NCBI RefSeq assembly: GCF_900112035.1 | Contig: NZ_FOKC01000003.1 | Coordinates: 310,001 to 374,000 of the forward strand | Length of the DNA stretch: 64,000 nucleotides | Direction: 5' to 3' | Source: Nocardioides alpinus | GTDB lineage: Bacteria > Actinomycetota > Actinomycetes > Propionibacteriales > Nocardioidaceae | The notes under the pieces: generated by a model | What the model saw: only the letters and a program-made list of their open reading frames with translations | The model's database searches: none | What the model was told of the DNA's origin: nothing | Translations under genes and position numbers: made by a program | Shown: positions 26,261-35,304 of the stretch, in pieces | How positions within the stretch are numbered: position 1 is the first letter of the stretch | Layout of the letters: every line of letters begins with the position of its first letter

Positions 26261-27315
26261 CACTTCTCGCTTCCAAGGCTGGCCGGGACGTCCCGACGGG
26301 CAGGGGTGGTGGTTCGATCGGTGTGGTCTCCGGGGAGGAGGACGCACTTCGCGTGGGGTGAGGCTGCTTGTGCGCGCCAGGCCTCGGGGAGCTCGTCGAG
26401 GGGGCGCATCTGCACCTGGACGTGGAGGTCGCCGGCGGCGAGAACGGACCAGAGCCACCGCAGGGCGGGCTCCTTGTCGGCGAGCGAGGTGTGCAGTCCG
26501 GCGAAGCCGGTGAGCGTCAGCTGCTTGCCGCGGAGCAGTCCGGCCGGCACGTGGGCGGTGGGGCCGGCCATGTTGCCGATGTTGACGATGCGGGCGCCGG
26601 GGGCGCAGACCTGCAGTGCGGCCTCGAGCGGGGTGCCGTACAGGCCGTCGAGGACGACGTCGGCGGTGCCGATCTCGTCTCCCAACCTGACGGTCAGCTC
26701 CTCGGCGCTCTCGTCGGGTCGCAGGTCGACGGTCGCGTCGGCGCCGATCGCACGCAGGTGCTCGAGGGCCTGCGGGTTGCGGCCCACACCGACGACCCGG
26801 CCCGCGCCCTTGAGGCGGGCGATCTGGACGGCCAGCTGTCCGACGGCGCCGGTGGCGCCGAGGACGAGCACCCGCTCCCCCGCCATCAGCGACGCCCGCT
26901 CGATCAGCGGCAGGTAGGCGGCGACACCGGCGTTGCCGACGGCTGCCGCCCGGACGGGGTCGGGGCCGTTGGGCAGGACCAGGACGTTGGCGTCATCCAC
27001 CATGACGTGGGTCGCCAGCGCGCCGGGGCGAGCGGGGGACGCGTGGCACTCGGCGTAGACGAGGGTTCCCACAGCGTGGCGGTCGGACTCGAGCACGGTG
27101 CCGACGCACTCGCTGCCCGGCACGTACGCCGTTTCGTGGCGCATCGAGTGGAAGCTGCCGGACGCGATGGCGAGGTCGAGAGGGTTCAGCGGTGCGGCGA
27201 CGACCTCGACCAGCGTCGTGCCGGCGGCACGCGCCGGGAGGACAAGCTCTCCCAATCGCGGCTCGGCTCCAGGCGCGTCGATGAAGGCCGCGGTGGTGGC
27301 GGGGGACTCACTCAC
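26260..27315 (-). CDS. Zinc-independent MDR-family NAD(P)H oxidoreductase
   Basis: A 351-aa quinone-oxidoreductase-like MDR protein and the first gene of operon A. The GroES-like N-domain has VAAPLNPLDLAIASG and VPGSECVGTV. The Rossmann domain has VLVLGATGAVGQLAVQIARLKGAGRVVGVGRN. The catalytic zinc ligands of alcohol dehydrogenases are absent. The start is GTG 27315 with a strong AAGGAGG about 7 nt upstream. Downstream genes are coupled. It may reduce an enone or quinone intermediate. Confidence 0.87.
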   Translation of the reverse strand: MSESPATTAAFIDAPGAEPRLGELVLPARAAGTTLVEVVAAPLNPLDLAIASGSFHSMRHETAYVPGSECVGTVLESDRHAVGTLVYAECHASPARPGALATHVMVDDANVLVLPNGPDPVRAAAVGNAGVAAYLPLIERASLMAGERVLVLGATGAVGQLAVQIARLKGAGRVVGVGRNPQALEHLRAIGADATVDLRPDESAEELTVRLGDEIGTADVVLDGLYGTPLEAALQVCAPGARIVNIGNMAGPTAHVPAGLLRGKQLTLTGFAGLHTSLADKEPALRWLWSVLAAGDLHVQVQMRPLDELPEAWRAQAASPHAKCVLLPGDHTDRTTTPARRDVPASLGSEK

Positions 27316-27331
27316 GACGACCTCCTTCAGA

Positions 27332-27356
27332 AACTACCCGGATGTTTCGGGTGTTT
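27332..27356. promoter_or_regulatory. Operator upstream of operon A (copy of operon B operator)
   Basis: AACTACCCG-N7-CGGGTGTTT, the same as the site at 14006-14030 except for one spacer base and two bases of the right arm. It is followed by a matching ATCTTGGGCA stretch and a CTGTCAAG block also shared with the other promoter. The site begins 17 bp upstream of the MDR start codon, so it would cover the transcription start or the 5' end of the mRNA. A degenerate third copy (TAGTCGGGTGGTTTA) occurs near 27405-27419, towards the divergent tetR gene. Confidence 0.72.
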
Positions 27357-27527
27357 GAATCTTGGGCAGTGACGGCGGTCACTGTCAAGGTTTTGGGTGA
27401 AAATAGTCGGGTGGTTTATCGCCCGACCCGGCTGGCGTCCGGCACGCTCATTGGATACGCTGCGTGTCTTACGTCACACCGTAAGGTCGTCGCGCAAGAT
27501 ACGCAACGTTTCTAACGAGGGAGTTTC

Positions 27528-28133
27528 ATGAGTCGTCGGCACGGAGCGGTGCTGGAGCGTGCAATCGCATCAGCCGTCCTCGCAGAGCTCGCCGATCGCG
27601 GTTACTCGGGGATCACCTACGACGGCGTTGCCGCTCGGGCAGGCACGAGCAAGCCCGTGCTCTACCGGCGCTGGGCGACCAGGGCGGAGATGGTCCTGGC
27701 CGCGGTCATGACCACCGGAACGGAGGTGGTGACGACGCCGGACCACGGCGACCTGGCCGAAGACCTCAAGGCCCTACTGCACGCCATGCGGGAGAACTTC
27801 GGCACCGGCCGCGCCACCATGCTCGGACTCCTCGCCGAGCTGGACGAGAACTCGGCCGCCTCGATCGGCGAGCTCATCTCTCAGTGGGGCGCGCACCTGG
27901 TCGAGCCAGCGATCCACAGCGCCCGCGCCCGCGGCGAGCTCGGCACGGCCGACATCCCGACCGCCGTCCTAGCCCTCCCCTTCGACCTCGGCCGCCACGA
28001 ACTGGCCATCCGCGGGGACCTGCCTCAGGAGCGCATCGACGTCATCGTCGATGTCCTCGTAGTGCCGTTGCTCGCGCTGCACAGTCACGCCGGAGCGAAG
28101 CACGACACCGGCCCCATCCCGTTGGTCGACTGA
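27528..28133 (+). CDS. TetR-family transcriptional regulator
   Basis: A 201-aa regulator. The N-terminal HTH spans about 8-55 (AVLAELADRGYSGITYDGVAARAGTSKPVLYRRW). The C-terminal ligand domain has MLGLLAELDENSAASIGELI and LPFDLGRHELAIRG, like the actinobacterial TetR_C_16 group. It is divergent from operon A, separated by 212 bp with the shared operator on the far side. It could regulate operon A together with the GntR protein, or itself. The effector is unknown. Confidence 0.87.
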   Translation: MSRRHGAVLERAIASAVLAELADRGYSGITYDGVAARAGTSKPVLYRRWATRAEMVLAAVMTTGTEVVTTPDHGDLAEDLKALLHAMRENFGTGRATMLGLLAELDENSAASIGELISQWGAHLVEPAIHSARARGELGTADIPTAVLALPFDLGRHELAIRGDLPQERIDVIVDVLVVPLLALHSHAGAKHDTGPIPLVD

Positions 28134-28134
28134 C

Positions 28135-29439
28135 CTACGAGTCCAGCACTCCGCCCGGTCCGTCGGCCAGGCGCAGCGCACACTCGAGCTCGAGCCGACG
28201 GACGCGTAGGTCCCTGCCCGTCTCCTGCTCGACCTTCTTCACCCGGTACGCGACGGTGTTCCGGGCCACGTGGAGGATCTCCGCAGACCGGGCGAGACTT
28301 CGGTCGCAGGCGAGGTAGGCAGCCACCGTCTCCCGGAGCTCCGCGGCCGACTTGGTGTTCGCGGCCAGCGGCCCGAGCTCGCGCGCCACGAACGCCCGGG
28401 CAAGGGTGAGGTCCCTGCTGAGCAGCACGGCCAGCTCCACGTCGGCGTACCACGTCACCGCATCTGGCACACGCGCGGAGGATCGGACGAGCTCGGCTGC
28501 CTCGGCTGCTTCGTGGTGCGACTGGCGGAACCCGTCGACGCCGGTCGCCATGGCACCCACCGCGACGCGCACCCCCGGAACGTCGTCGGGGCTGACGAGA
28601 GCCGGTCGCTCGACGTCGCGGGAACGCCAGGAGGACCACACCCACACTGAGGAAGCCCCGAAAGGGACGACGAGGCTGGCGCTGCAACCACTGCCCTCCA
28701 GCAACCGGGCGGCCACCCGCTGCAGGTCGCTTGGCGTCTCCACGCTCCCGGGGTCGCGCCACACCACAAGGGCCAGGTGGTGACGGTCCAGCGGATAGCC
28801 GAGTGTGCCCGAGGCACTCGGCGAAGAGACTATGTGGCCGTCAAGGATCGTCCGAACCAGCTCCGCCCGTTCCGCGGCCGCACTGGTCACCCAACGGTCG
28901 TGCTCAGTGAGGTACTCAGCGGCCATGCCCGAGGCGAAGTCGTCCATGAAGCGGAAGAGGAGCTCCGACGTGCGCTTCATCTCCACTGTGCGCAGAGGCT
29001 CATCGACCACCGTCGACGCCGCCTCCAGAAGGGCTCGAGCCATCATCGAGTGGCCGAGGCGGATGCCGTGAAGGACCTGGTCGAGCGGGATCTTTCGCCG
29101 CACGAAGTCGCGGTCGCCCTCCAGCGCCTCGGCGGGAACCACGCTCGTCGTCGGCACCTCTGAGACCAGCATGAGCATCGAGTGCAGCGTCGACGACTCC
29201 GTTCCCATCCGCACCGTCTCGAACGCCTCCTCGCCGCCGCTCAGCACGGGCATCTCGGCGATGATCGTCGAGGCCATCTCGTGGCCGACGTCCACCGCCC
29301 AGTCGACGGCGGCGGGGCCGAGCACCTCGCGCGCCATCGCGATGGTCGGCGGATGGCTCGCAGGCAGGTGCCGACCCGATCCGGACAGGGTCAGCAGCCA
29401 TCGTCCATCGGACTGCTCCGGCACCTCAGGACTCACCAT
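28135..29439 (-). CDS. PucR/CdaR-family transcriptional regulator
   Basis: A 434-aa protein with the C-terminal PucR HTH (CDRSLARSAEILHVARNTVAYRVKKVEQETGRDL, about 385-420). The middle has the degenerate GGDEF-like region seen in CdaR/PucR proteins (ALVVWRDPGS, VRVAVGAMATGVDGFRQSHHEAAEAAELV), and the N-terminus is an RsbRD-like helical domain. Family members activate catabolic genes when the substrate is present. It overlaps the flavin reductase gene by 7 bp (transcribed after it), so it is probably the dedicated regulator of module C. It is convergent with the TetR gene, with one base between the stops. Confidence 0.87.
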   Translation of the reverse strand: MVSPEVPEQSDGRWLLTLSGSGRHLPASHPPTIAMAREVLGPAAVDWAVDVGHEMASTIIAEMPVLSGGEEAFETVRMGTESSTLHSMLMLVSEVPTTSVVPAEALEGDRDFVRRKIPLDQVLHGIRLGHSMMARALLEAASTVVDEPLRTVEMKRTSELLFRFMDDFASGMAAEYLTEHDRWVTSAAAERAELVRTILDGHIVSSPSASGTLGYPLDRHHLALVVWRDPGSVETPSDLQRVAARLLEGSGCSASLVVPFGASSVWVWSSWRSRDVERPALVSPDDVPGVRVAVGAMATGVDGFRQSHHEAAEAAELVRSSARVPDAVTWYADVELAVLLSRDLTLARAFVARELGPLAANTKSAAELRETVAAYLACDRSLARSAEILHVARNTVAYRVKKVEQETGRDLRVRRLELECALRLADGPGGVLDS

Positions 29440-29984
29440 TCGGCGTAGTGGTCACGCTGCCAGTTGCCCTGGTTCGGCACGGTCCGCGCGTCGAGCTGGC
29501 ACAGGGTGCCGCGGAAGAAGACCAGTGGCCGGCGCGGCAGGGGTGGTACGTCGAGACGGACGACGCGGCCGACGACAACGTCGTGGTCACCGATCGTCAC
29601 CACCGAGTCGACCTCGCAGTCGATCCAGCCGAGGGCCTCCGCCAGACGTGGTGCGGCGTGATCGCCCGCCACGAGAGGGACTCCCGCGAACGGGTCCTGC
29701 CCCTTGCGGGCGAACGCCTGGCAAAGAGCGCCCTGCCCATCGTTGAGAAGACTGACCGTAAACGTCCCGGCCCCGCGAATGCGCGAGAGCGTCGAGGACC
29801 CGGAGCCGGCGAAGAACCCCACCAGCGGGGGGTCCAGGGAGATCGACGTGAAGCTGCCGACCGTCATCCCCGTCGGACCGTCGTCGTCGGCGGTCGTCAC
29901 GACGCACACCGAGGTCGGCACGTGTCCCAGCGCACGGCGAAAGGCCGTCGCATCGAACTGCGGTTGCAGGCTGGTCAGTGTCAT
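29433..29984 (-). CDS. Flavin reductase (two-component monooxygenase partner)
   Basis: A 183-aa flavin reductase: FRRALGHVPTSVCVVTTADDDGPTGMTVGSFTSISLDPPLVGFF, then FTVSLLNDGQGALCQAFA and DHDVVVGRVVRLDV. It is a single-domain protein, without the IclR-like extension of its paralogue at 14839-16005. It reduces FMN or FAD with NAD(P)H and hands it to a monooxygenase. The divergent gene at 30252 encodes such an oxygenase, so the two probably work together. Confidence 0.88.
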   Translation of the reverse strand: MTLTSLQPQFDATAFRRALGHVPTSVCVVTTADDDGPTGMTVGSFTSISLDPPLVGFFAGSGSSTLSRIRGAGTFTVSLLNDGQGALCQAFARKGQDPFAGVPLVAGDHAAPRLAEALGWIDCEVDSVVTIGDHDVVVGRVVRLDVPPLPRRPLVFFRGTLCQLDARTVPNQGNWQRDHYAEW

Positions 29985-30066
29985 GGCCGATTCTCCAGAA
30001 GCTCGGGCGGCAGGAGGACGATTCCTCTCGACTCCCGAAGTGAAGCACGTCACGTTCTCGACCGAC

Positions 30067-30083
30067 TTGGCCTGCAAGGCCAA
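30067..30083. promoter_or_regulatory. Palindrome in the module C divergent promoter
   Basis: TTGGCC-TGCAA-GGCCAA, a perfect 6-bp inverted repeat with a 5-bp spacer, in the 267-bp gap between the flavin reductase/pucR genes and the divergent monooxygenase operon. Its position suits an operator for the adjacent PucR-type activator or another regulator. Assignment rests on position and symmetry only. Confidence 0.4.
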
Positions 30084-30251
30084 ATCTTGCCCTCGCATCT
30101 GCATTCACGTGATGGCCGTCACACGAGTCCAACGGGCCGCCAGAACTCTGGACTGGCGACGCAAGCGCCGCGTGTGAGGTGTGTCGCACTGTTGCGGCGA
30201 TCACCCACCATCGCGGCCCTCCCGAGGGTCGGCCGACCCGCAGGAGCTCTC

Positions 30252-31466
30252 ATGACACTCACCACCGCAGACCGACCCGCGACCGCCGCGGCACCGACGA
30301 GCGACGACCTCGTGGCCCGCGCCGCCGAGCTGGTGCCGCTGCTGCGTCGCAATGCGGAGACCACGGAGCGGCAGCGCCGGGTGGTCGAGGAGAACATCGA
30401 GGCCATCCAGGCCGCCGGCCTCTACGGCGTCTCCGTGCCGTCGCGCCTCGGCGGACTCCAGACCGACCTCACCACCTCCCTGCGCGTCAGCGTCGAGCTG
30501 GCCCGCGGTGACGGCTCCACCGCCTGGGTCAGCACGCTGATGAACGTCTGCTCGTGGATGACCGGGCTCTTCCCCGACCGCGCCCAGCAAGAGGTGTGGG
30601 GCGAGGACCCCGCTGCCCGCGTGTGCGGCGTCCTCTCACCGACGGCCACCAGCCGCAAGGTCGACGGCGGACTCGTCGTCACGGGCAAGTGGGGCTTCGC
30701 GTCGGGCTGCCTGCACTCCCAGTGGGCCGGTCTGGGCATCCCCGTCGTGAACGACGCCGGTGAGCCGATCGACCAGGGCATGGCCCTGATCCCCATGAGC
30801 GAGCTGTCGGTCGAGGACACGTGGTACGTCGCCGGCATGCGCGGCACCGGAAGCAACACCCTCGTCGCCGAGGAGGTGTTCGTGCCCGACCACCGGATCC
30901 TCTCCGTGACCCGGGCCATCGGCGGGGACTACCCCACCGAGCACCAGGACGAGTCGCTCTACCGCTCGGCGCTGGTGCCCGTCCTCGCTCTGGTGCTCAT
31001 CGCCCCTCAGGTGGGCCTCGCCAAGCAGGCGCTGGAGATCGTCAAGTCCTCCCTCGCCAAGGGACGTGGCATCAGCTACACGTTCTACGAGAAGTCCTCG
31101 CTCGCCCCGACCACCCAGCTCCAGGTCGCGCAGGCATCCCAGCTGATCGACACCGCCGAGCTGCACATGCTGCGCGCCGCAGGCGACATCGACCGCGCTG
31201 CGGAAGCCGGGGAGTACCTCGACTTCGCCACTCGGGCGCGGGTGCGGGCCGACGTCAGCACCATTGCCCGCAGCTGTCGCGAGGCCGTCGACCTGCTGCT
31301 CAACGTGCACGGCGCCGGCAGCTTCGCCGAGGCCAACCCGATGCAGCGCGTGTGGCGGGACCTGGAGACCGGCAGCCGGCACGCCGTGGTGAACCCCGAG
31401 ATCGGCTTCGAGCTGTACGGGCGCTCGCTGCTCGGTGTCGAGGAGCAGATCACCGCCCTCATCTGA
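30252..31466 (+). CDS. Acyl-CoA dehydrogenase-like flavin-dependent monooxygenase (module C)
   Basis: A 404-aa oxygenase of the HsaA/DszC type. ATG 30252 has AGGAG 6 nt upstream. Markers are VVEENIEAIQAAGLYGVSVPSRLGG, GDGSTAWVSTLMN, GLVVTGKWGFASGCLHSQWAG, SVEDTWYVAGMRGTGSNTLV and the C-terminal NPMQRVWRDLETGSRHAVVNPE. It should use reduced flavin from the divergent flavin reductase to hydroxylate an aromatic or heterocyclic compound. It is first in a six-gene plus-strand operon with FAH, VOC dioxygenase, CoA synthetase, Dabb and amidohydrolase genes. Confidence 0.88.
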   Translation: MTLTTADRPATAAAPTSDDLVARAAELVPLLRRNAETTERQRRVVEENIEAIQAAGLYGVSVPSRLGGLQTDLTTSLRVSVELARGDGSTAWVSTLMNVCSWMTGLFPDRAQQEVWGEDPAARVCGVLSPTATSRKVDGGLVVTGKWGFASGCLHSQWAGLGIPVVNDAGEPIDQGMALIPMSELSVEDTWYVAGMRGTGSNTLVAEEVFVPDHRILSVTRAIGGDYPTEHQDESLYRSALVPVLALVLIAPQVGLAKQALEIVKSSLAKGRGISYTFYEKSSLAPTTQLQVAQASQLIDTAELHMLRAAGDIDRAAEAGEYLDFATRARVRADVSTIARSCREAVDLLLNVHGAGSFAEANPMQRVWRDLETGSRHAVVNPEIGFELYGRSLLGVEEQITALI

Positions 31467-31495
31467 CCCCGACGACCACCAACCAGGAGCACACC

Positions 31496-32389
31496 ATGCA
31501 GCTCGCCAACGTGGACGGCCACGCCGTCCTGATCACCACCGTCACCGGCACCGGCGTCATCCACGGCATCGACGTCGCCGAGGCCAGCGCCGGCAAGTTC
31601 GGCCCGGGCCTTCCGGCCCTCTACGAGGACTGGGACGGGTTCCACGCGTGGGCCGACACCCTCGACACGACGGACCAGCAACCCGTGCTCGTCACGCGCG
31701 ACCAGCTCGGCAGCCCGTCCCCCGCGCCACGCCAGATCGTGGCCATCGGCCTGAACTACCGCAGCCACGCCGCGGAGTCCGGCTTCGAGCCGCCGACGGG
31801 TCTGCCACCGACCTTTACCAAGTTCGTCACCAGCCTCACCGGTCCCGACACCGAGATCGTGCTGCCCCCGGGCGGCAAGACCGATTGGGAGGTCGAGCTG
31901 GTCGTCGTGATCGGCCGGAGCGCCAGCGGCGTCGACGAAGCTGACGCCTGGGGACACGTCGCCGGCCTCACCATCGGGCAGGACATCTCGGAGCGGGTCA
32001 CCCAGCTCGCCGGCCCGGCACCCCAGTTCAGCATCGGCAAGTCCTTCCCCGGGTTCGCGCCAGTCGGACCCTGGCTGGTCACCGTCGATGCGGTGCCGGA
32101 CCGGGACGACCTCGCCCTCGGCTGCGCTGTCAACGGCGAGACCGTGCAGGACGGTCGCACCAGCGACCTGATCCAGTCCGTGCCAGCACTCATCGCCAGC
32201 CTGTCCACCACCATCACGCTGCTGCCCGGCGACCTCATCTTCACCGGCACCCCGGCAGGCGTGGGCGCCGGGCGCACTCCTCCGAGGTTCCTGCAGGACG
32301 GCGACCAGCTGCACAGCTGGATCGAGGGCCTGGGCGAGCAGCGCCAACGCTTCGTCGCCGCCCCACCCGCCCAGACCCCCGGCGCCTGA
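31496..32389 (+). CDS. Fumarylacetoacetate hydrolase (FAH) family protein
   Basis: A 297-aa FAH enzyme with AGGAG before ATG 31496. IVAIGLNYRSHAAE opens the FAH domain, KTDWEVELVVVIGR carries the E-x-E metal site, IGQDISERV the Asp, and GDLIFTGTPAGVGAGRTP the C-terminal loop. The N-terminal ~75 residues are the usual small cap. Next to a VOC dioxygenase, a role in hydrolysing or hydrating a meta-cleavage product is likely. It is clearly diverged from the FAH protein of operon B. Confidence 0.88.
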   Translation: MQLANVDGHAVLITTVTGTGVIHGIDVAEASAGKFGPGLPALYEDWDGFHAWADTLDTTDQQPVLVTRDQLGSPSPAPRQIVAIGLNYRSHAAESGFEPPTGLPPTFTKFVTSLTGPDTEIVLPPGGKTDWEVELVVVIGRSASGVDEADAWGHVAGLTIGQDISERVTQLAGPAPQFSIGKSFPGFAPVGPWLVTVDAVPDRDDLALGCAVNGETVQDGRTSDLIQSVPALIASLSTTITLLPGDLIFTGTPAGVGAGRTPPRFLQDGDQLHSWIEGLGEQRQRFVAAPPAQTPGA

Positions 32390-32412
32390 CGACGCCACCG
32401 GAAGGACTTGCC

Positions 32413-33327
32413 ATGTCACTGCACAGACTCACCTCCATCACCATCGGAGTTCCCAACGTCGACGAGACCGTCGCCTACTACGAGGAGTTCGGTCTCACCC
32501 ACGACGGAGACGGCAGCTTCAGCACCACCGACGGCGGGCAGCAGCTTCGTATCGCCTACTCACAGGTGCGTCGGCTCCTCGACATCGGCATCGGCGTGGA
32601 CGACCCCGATGACGTCGACCGGATCGCCCAGCAGCTGCGCGCCCTCGACCTCCCGATCGAGCACACGAAAGGTGCGGTGATCACCGAGGAGCCGATCGCC
32701 GGCTTCCGCGCTGCCGTCTCGGTCAGTCCACGCATCGAGCAGACCTCGCAGCCCACGCCCTACAACGGGCCGGGGCGCGTCGATCGGTCCGGGCGGGCTC
32801 CGGGCGTGCTGCGCGAGGGGCCGGTCAAGCCGCGCAAGCTGGGGCACGTCGTCATCGGCTCCACCGACCAGGAGGCCACGCAGCGATTCTTCACCGACGG
32901 CATCGGCTTCAAGGTCAGTGACCGCGTGCCCGGGCTGGCCGCATTCATGCGGTGCTCGACCGATCACCACAACGTGCTCGTGCAGCAGGCACCCGTCAAC
33001 TTCCTGCACCACACGTCGTGGCAGGTCGAGGACATCGACGAGATCGGCCGTGGTGCCACCGCGATGCTGGAGAAGGACCCGGGGCGCCATGTCTGGGGGT
33101 TGGGTCGCCATCACGTCGGTTCCAACTTCTTCTGGTACCTCAAGGACCCGGCCGGCAACTTCTCCGAGTACTACTCCGACATCGACTGCATCGTCGAAGA
33201 TGCCTTGTGGGAGCCCGGCGTCTGGGAGGGCACCAAGGGCCTCTACAACTGGGGTCCGCCTCCGCCGCCGTCGTTCCTGGCCCCCGAGGACCTCGCGGGC
33301 ATGATGACCGGCGCCCACAGCGGCTGA
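32413..33327 (+). CDS. VOC-family extradiol-type dioxygenase
   Basis: A 304-aa two-module vicinal-oxygen-chelate protein like catechol/biphenyl-diol 2,3-dioxygenases. The C-terminal module keeps candidate Fe(II) ligands: His in KLGHVVIGS, His in FLHHTSWQV and Glu in NFSEYYSD. The N-terminal module (ITIGVPNVDETVAYYEEFGL) lacks them, as is usual. A GGAAGGA ribosome binding site lies before ATG 32413. In module C it would cleave the ring after hydroxylation. The Pro-rich tail (GPPPPPSFLAPEDL) also occurs in family members. Confidence 0.85.
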   Translation: MSLHRLTSITIGVPNVDETVAYYEEFGLTHDGDGSFSTTDGGQQLRIAYSQVRRLLDIGIGVDDPDDVDRIAQQLRALDLPIEHTKGAVITEEPIAGFRAAVSVSPRIEQTSQPTPYNGPGRVDRSGRAPGVLREGPVKPRKLGHVVIGSTDQEATQRFFTDGIGFKVSDRVPGLAAFMRCSTDHHNVLVQQAPVNFLHHTSWQVEDIDEIGRGATAMLEKDPGRHVWGLGRHHVGSNFFWYLKDPAGNFSEYYSDIDCIVEDALWEPGVWEGTKGLYNWGPPPPPSFLAPEDLAGMMTGAHSG

Positions 33328-33332
33328 TCGAG

Positions 33333-35303
33333 ATGAGCCCCCCACCCACTCCCGTGCCGGCGACGACCACCCGTACCTCGCTTGACCTCTTCGTGGAGGC
33401 CGCGGCGAGCCGCTACGGCGTCGTCGCCGGCGACTACTGGCAGCTGCACCGGTGGTCGATCACCGAACCCGGCCAGTTCTGGGAGCTCGTGTGGGACTTC
33501 TACGGCGTCCGTGCCTCCACTCCGTACGACCGGGTGCTCAGCGACGACCCGATGCCGCACCAGCGCTGGTTCGAGGGCGCCCACCTCAACTACGCCGACC
33601 AGGTGCTCCGACACTGCGACCGTCCCGGCGCCGCCGTCGTCTCCATCCACGAGGACGGCACCCGCACCGAGCTCCGATGGAGCGAGCTCGGGCAGCAGGT
33701 GGCCGCCTTTGCCCACACCCTGCGCGCCCATGGCGTACGCCGGGGCGACCGCGTCGTCGGCTACCTGACGAACTCCATCGAGGCGATCGTGGCGTTCCTC
33801 GGGTGTGCATCCGTAGGAGCGGTCTGGGCGGGCTGTGCCCCGGACTACGGGGCGGCGGCGGCCGGCGATCGGCTGCGGCAGCTCGAACCCACCGTCCTGG
33901 TCGCCGTGACCGCGTACCAGTGGGCCGGCACCATCGTGGATCGTCGAACGGTCGTCGCCGAGCTCGCCCACGATCTGGGGGTGCGGACCGTCGTCTGCGT
34001 CGAACGGTCCGGGCTGGCCCTCGACACGTTCGACGGCGTCGAGGTCGTTGGCTGGCAAGACGCGATCTCCCCCTCGGTCAACCATGTCGAGGTCGAGCAG
34101 GTGCCGACCGACCATCCGCTGTGGGTCCTCTTCTCCTCGGGCACCACGGGCGTACCGAAGGGAATCGTCCACGGGCACGCCGGTGTGCTCCTGGCGCACC
34201 TGAGCCTGCTCGGACTCCAGCACGACCTGGGGCCTGGCGACACCCTGTTCTGGTACACCACAACGAACTGGATGCTGTGGAACGTGGTGGTCTCCGCCCT
34301 GCTGGTCGGTGCCACCACGGTGGTCTACGAGGGCAGTCCCATCCATCCGGGCCCTGATCGCCTCTGGCAGATCGTCGAGCAGGAGCAGGTCACCGTGTTC
34401 GGGACCAGCCCCGGGCACCTGCAGCACAGCGCGTCGTCAGGACTGCGCCCCAGCCGCGACCACGTCCTCGGCTCCCTGACCCAGGTCGCGGCTACCGGCG
34501 CCCCTGTCGCCCCAGCCCTCTTCGACTGGGTACGCGACGAGGTGGGACCCGATCTGCCGCTGGTGTCGGTCTGCGGAGGGACGGACGTGGTCAGCGCATT
34601 CCTCGGTGGAGCTCCCAACCTGCCCGTCCGCGCCGGCGAGATCTCCGGCCCGCAGCTGGGCGTAGCGGCCTCGACCTTCGGGCCCGACGGCACACCGGTG
34701 CGGGACACGGTCGGTGAGCTGGTCGTCACCGCGCCCTATCCCTCGATGCCGATCGGCTTCTGGAACGACCCGGACGGGTCGAAGTACCACGCTGCCTACT
34801 TCGACACGTTCCCCCAGGTGTGGCGCCAGGGTGACTGGGCGACCCACACCGGCCACGGGACCTTCATCGTGCACGGTCGCTCGGACTCGACCCTGAACCG
34901 CAACGGCGTGCGAATCGGGTCCTCCGACCTCTACCAGATCGTGGAGAAGGACCCCGCCGTCTCCGAGGCCCTGGTGCTCGGGGTCGAGCTGCCCGACGGT
35001 TCCTACCGGATGCCGATGTTCCTCGTCCCGTCCCCCGGACACCAGCTGACCGCGGCTGACCTGACGCGGCTGCAGGCCGCGCTGCGATCCCAAGGATCGC
35101 CGCGCCACGTGCCGGACGAGATGCACGTCGTCGACGCGATCCCGCACACGAAGACCGGCAAGAAGCTCGAGATCCCGCTCAAGCGCATCCTGCAGGGCGT
35201 CGAACCGGCCGACGCCGTGAGCGCGGGCGCGGTCGACCGTCCCGAGCTGCTCTCGTACTACACCGTCCTTGCCCGTCAGTGGGCCGAGGAACGGAGCGGT
35301 TGA
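33333..35303 (+). CDS. Acetoacetyl-CoA synthetase-like acyl-CoA ligase
   Basis: A 656-aa ANL-superfamily ligase of normal length for acetoacetyl-CoA synthetases. The N-terminal cap FWELVWDFYGVRAS and WFEGAHLNYADQVLRH fit the family. The AMP-binding loop is LFSSGTTGVPKGIVHGHAG, the A8 region GTFIVHGRSDSTLNRNGVRIGSSDLY, and the C-terminal catalytic Lys sits in HTKTGKKLEIPLKR. It converts a short 3-oxo or related acid to its CoA ester with ATP. In this operon it probably activates the acid released by the FAH or amidohydrolase step. Confidence 0.87.
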   Translation: MSPPPTPVPATTTRTSLDLFVEAAASRYGVVAGDYWQLHRWSITEPGQFWELVWDFYGVRASTPYDRVLSDDPMPHQRWFEGAHLNYADQVLRHCDRPGAAVVSIHEDGTRTELRWSELGQQVAAFAHTLRAHGVRRGDRVVGYLTNSIEAIVAFLGCASVGAVWAGCAPDYGAAAAGDRLRQLEPTVLVAVTAYQWAGTIVDRRTVVAELAHDLGVRTVVCVERSGLALDTFDGVEVVGWQDAISPSVNHVEVEQVPTDHPLWVLFSSGTTGVPKGIVHGHAGVLLAHLSLLGLQHDLGPGDTLFWYTTTNWMLWNVVVSALLVGATTVVYEGSPIHPGPDRLWQIVEQEQVTVFGTSPGHLQHSASSGLRPSRDHVLGSLTQVAATGAPVAPALFDWVRDEVGPDLPLVSVCGGTDVVSAFLGGAPNLPVRAGEISGPQLGVAASTFGPDGTPVRDTVGELVVTAPYPSMPIGFWNDPDGSKYHAAYFDTFPQVWRQGDWATHTGHGTFIVHGRSDSTLNRNGVRIGSSDLYQIVEKDPAVSEALVLGVELPDGSYRMPMFLVPSPGHQLTAADLTRLQAALRSQGSPRHVPDEMHVVDAIPHTKTGKKLEIPLKRILQGVEPADAVSAGAVDRPELLSYYTVLARQWAEERSG

Positions 35304-35304
35304 G

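Noticed and set aside
30252-33327. Module C as a cholesterol-ring hsaACDB cluster
   Set aside because: The monooxygenase, reductase and VOC enzyme types agree, but an FAH-family protein takes the place of the HsaD alpha/beta hydrolase, and none of the steroid genes (kstD, kshA/B, fadD3) is present.
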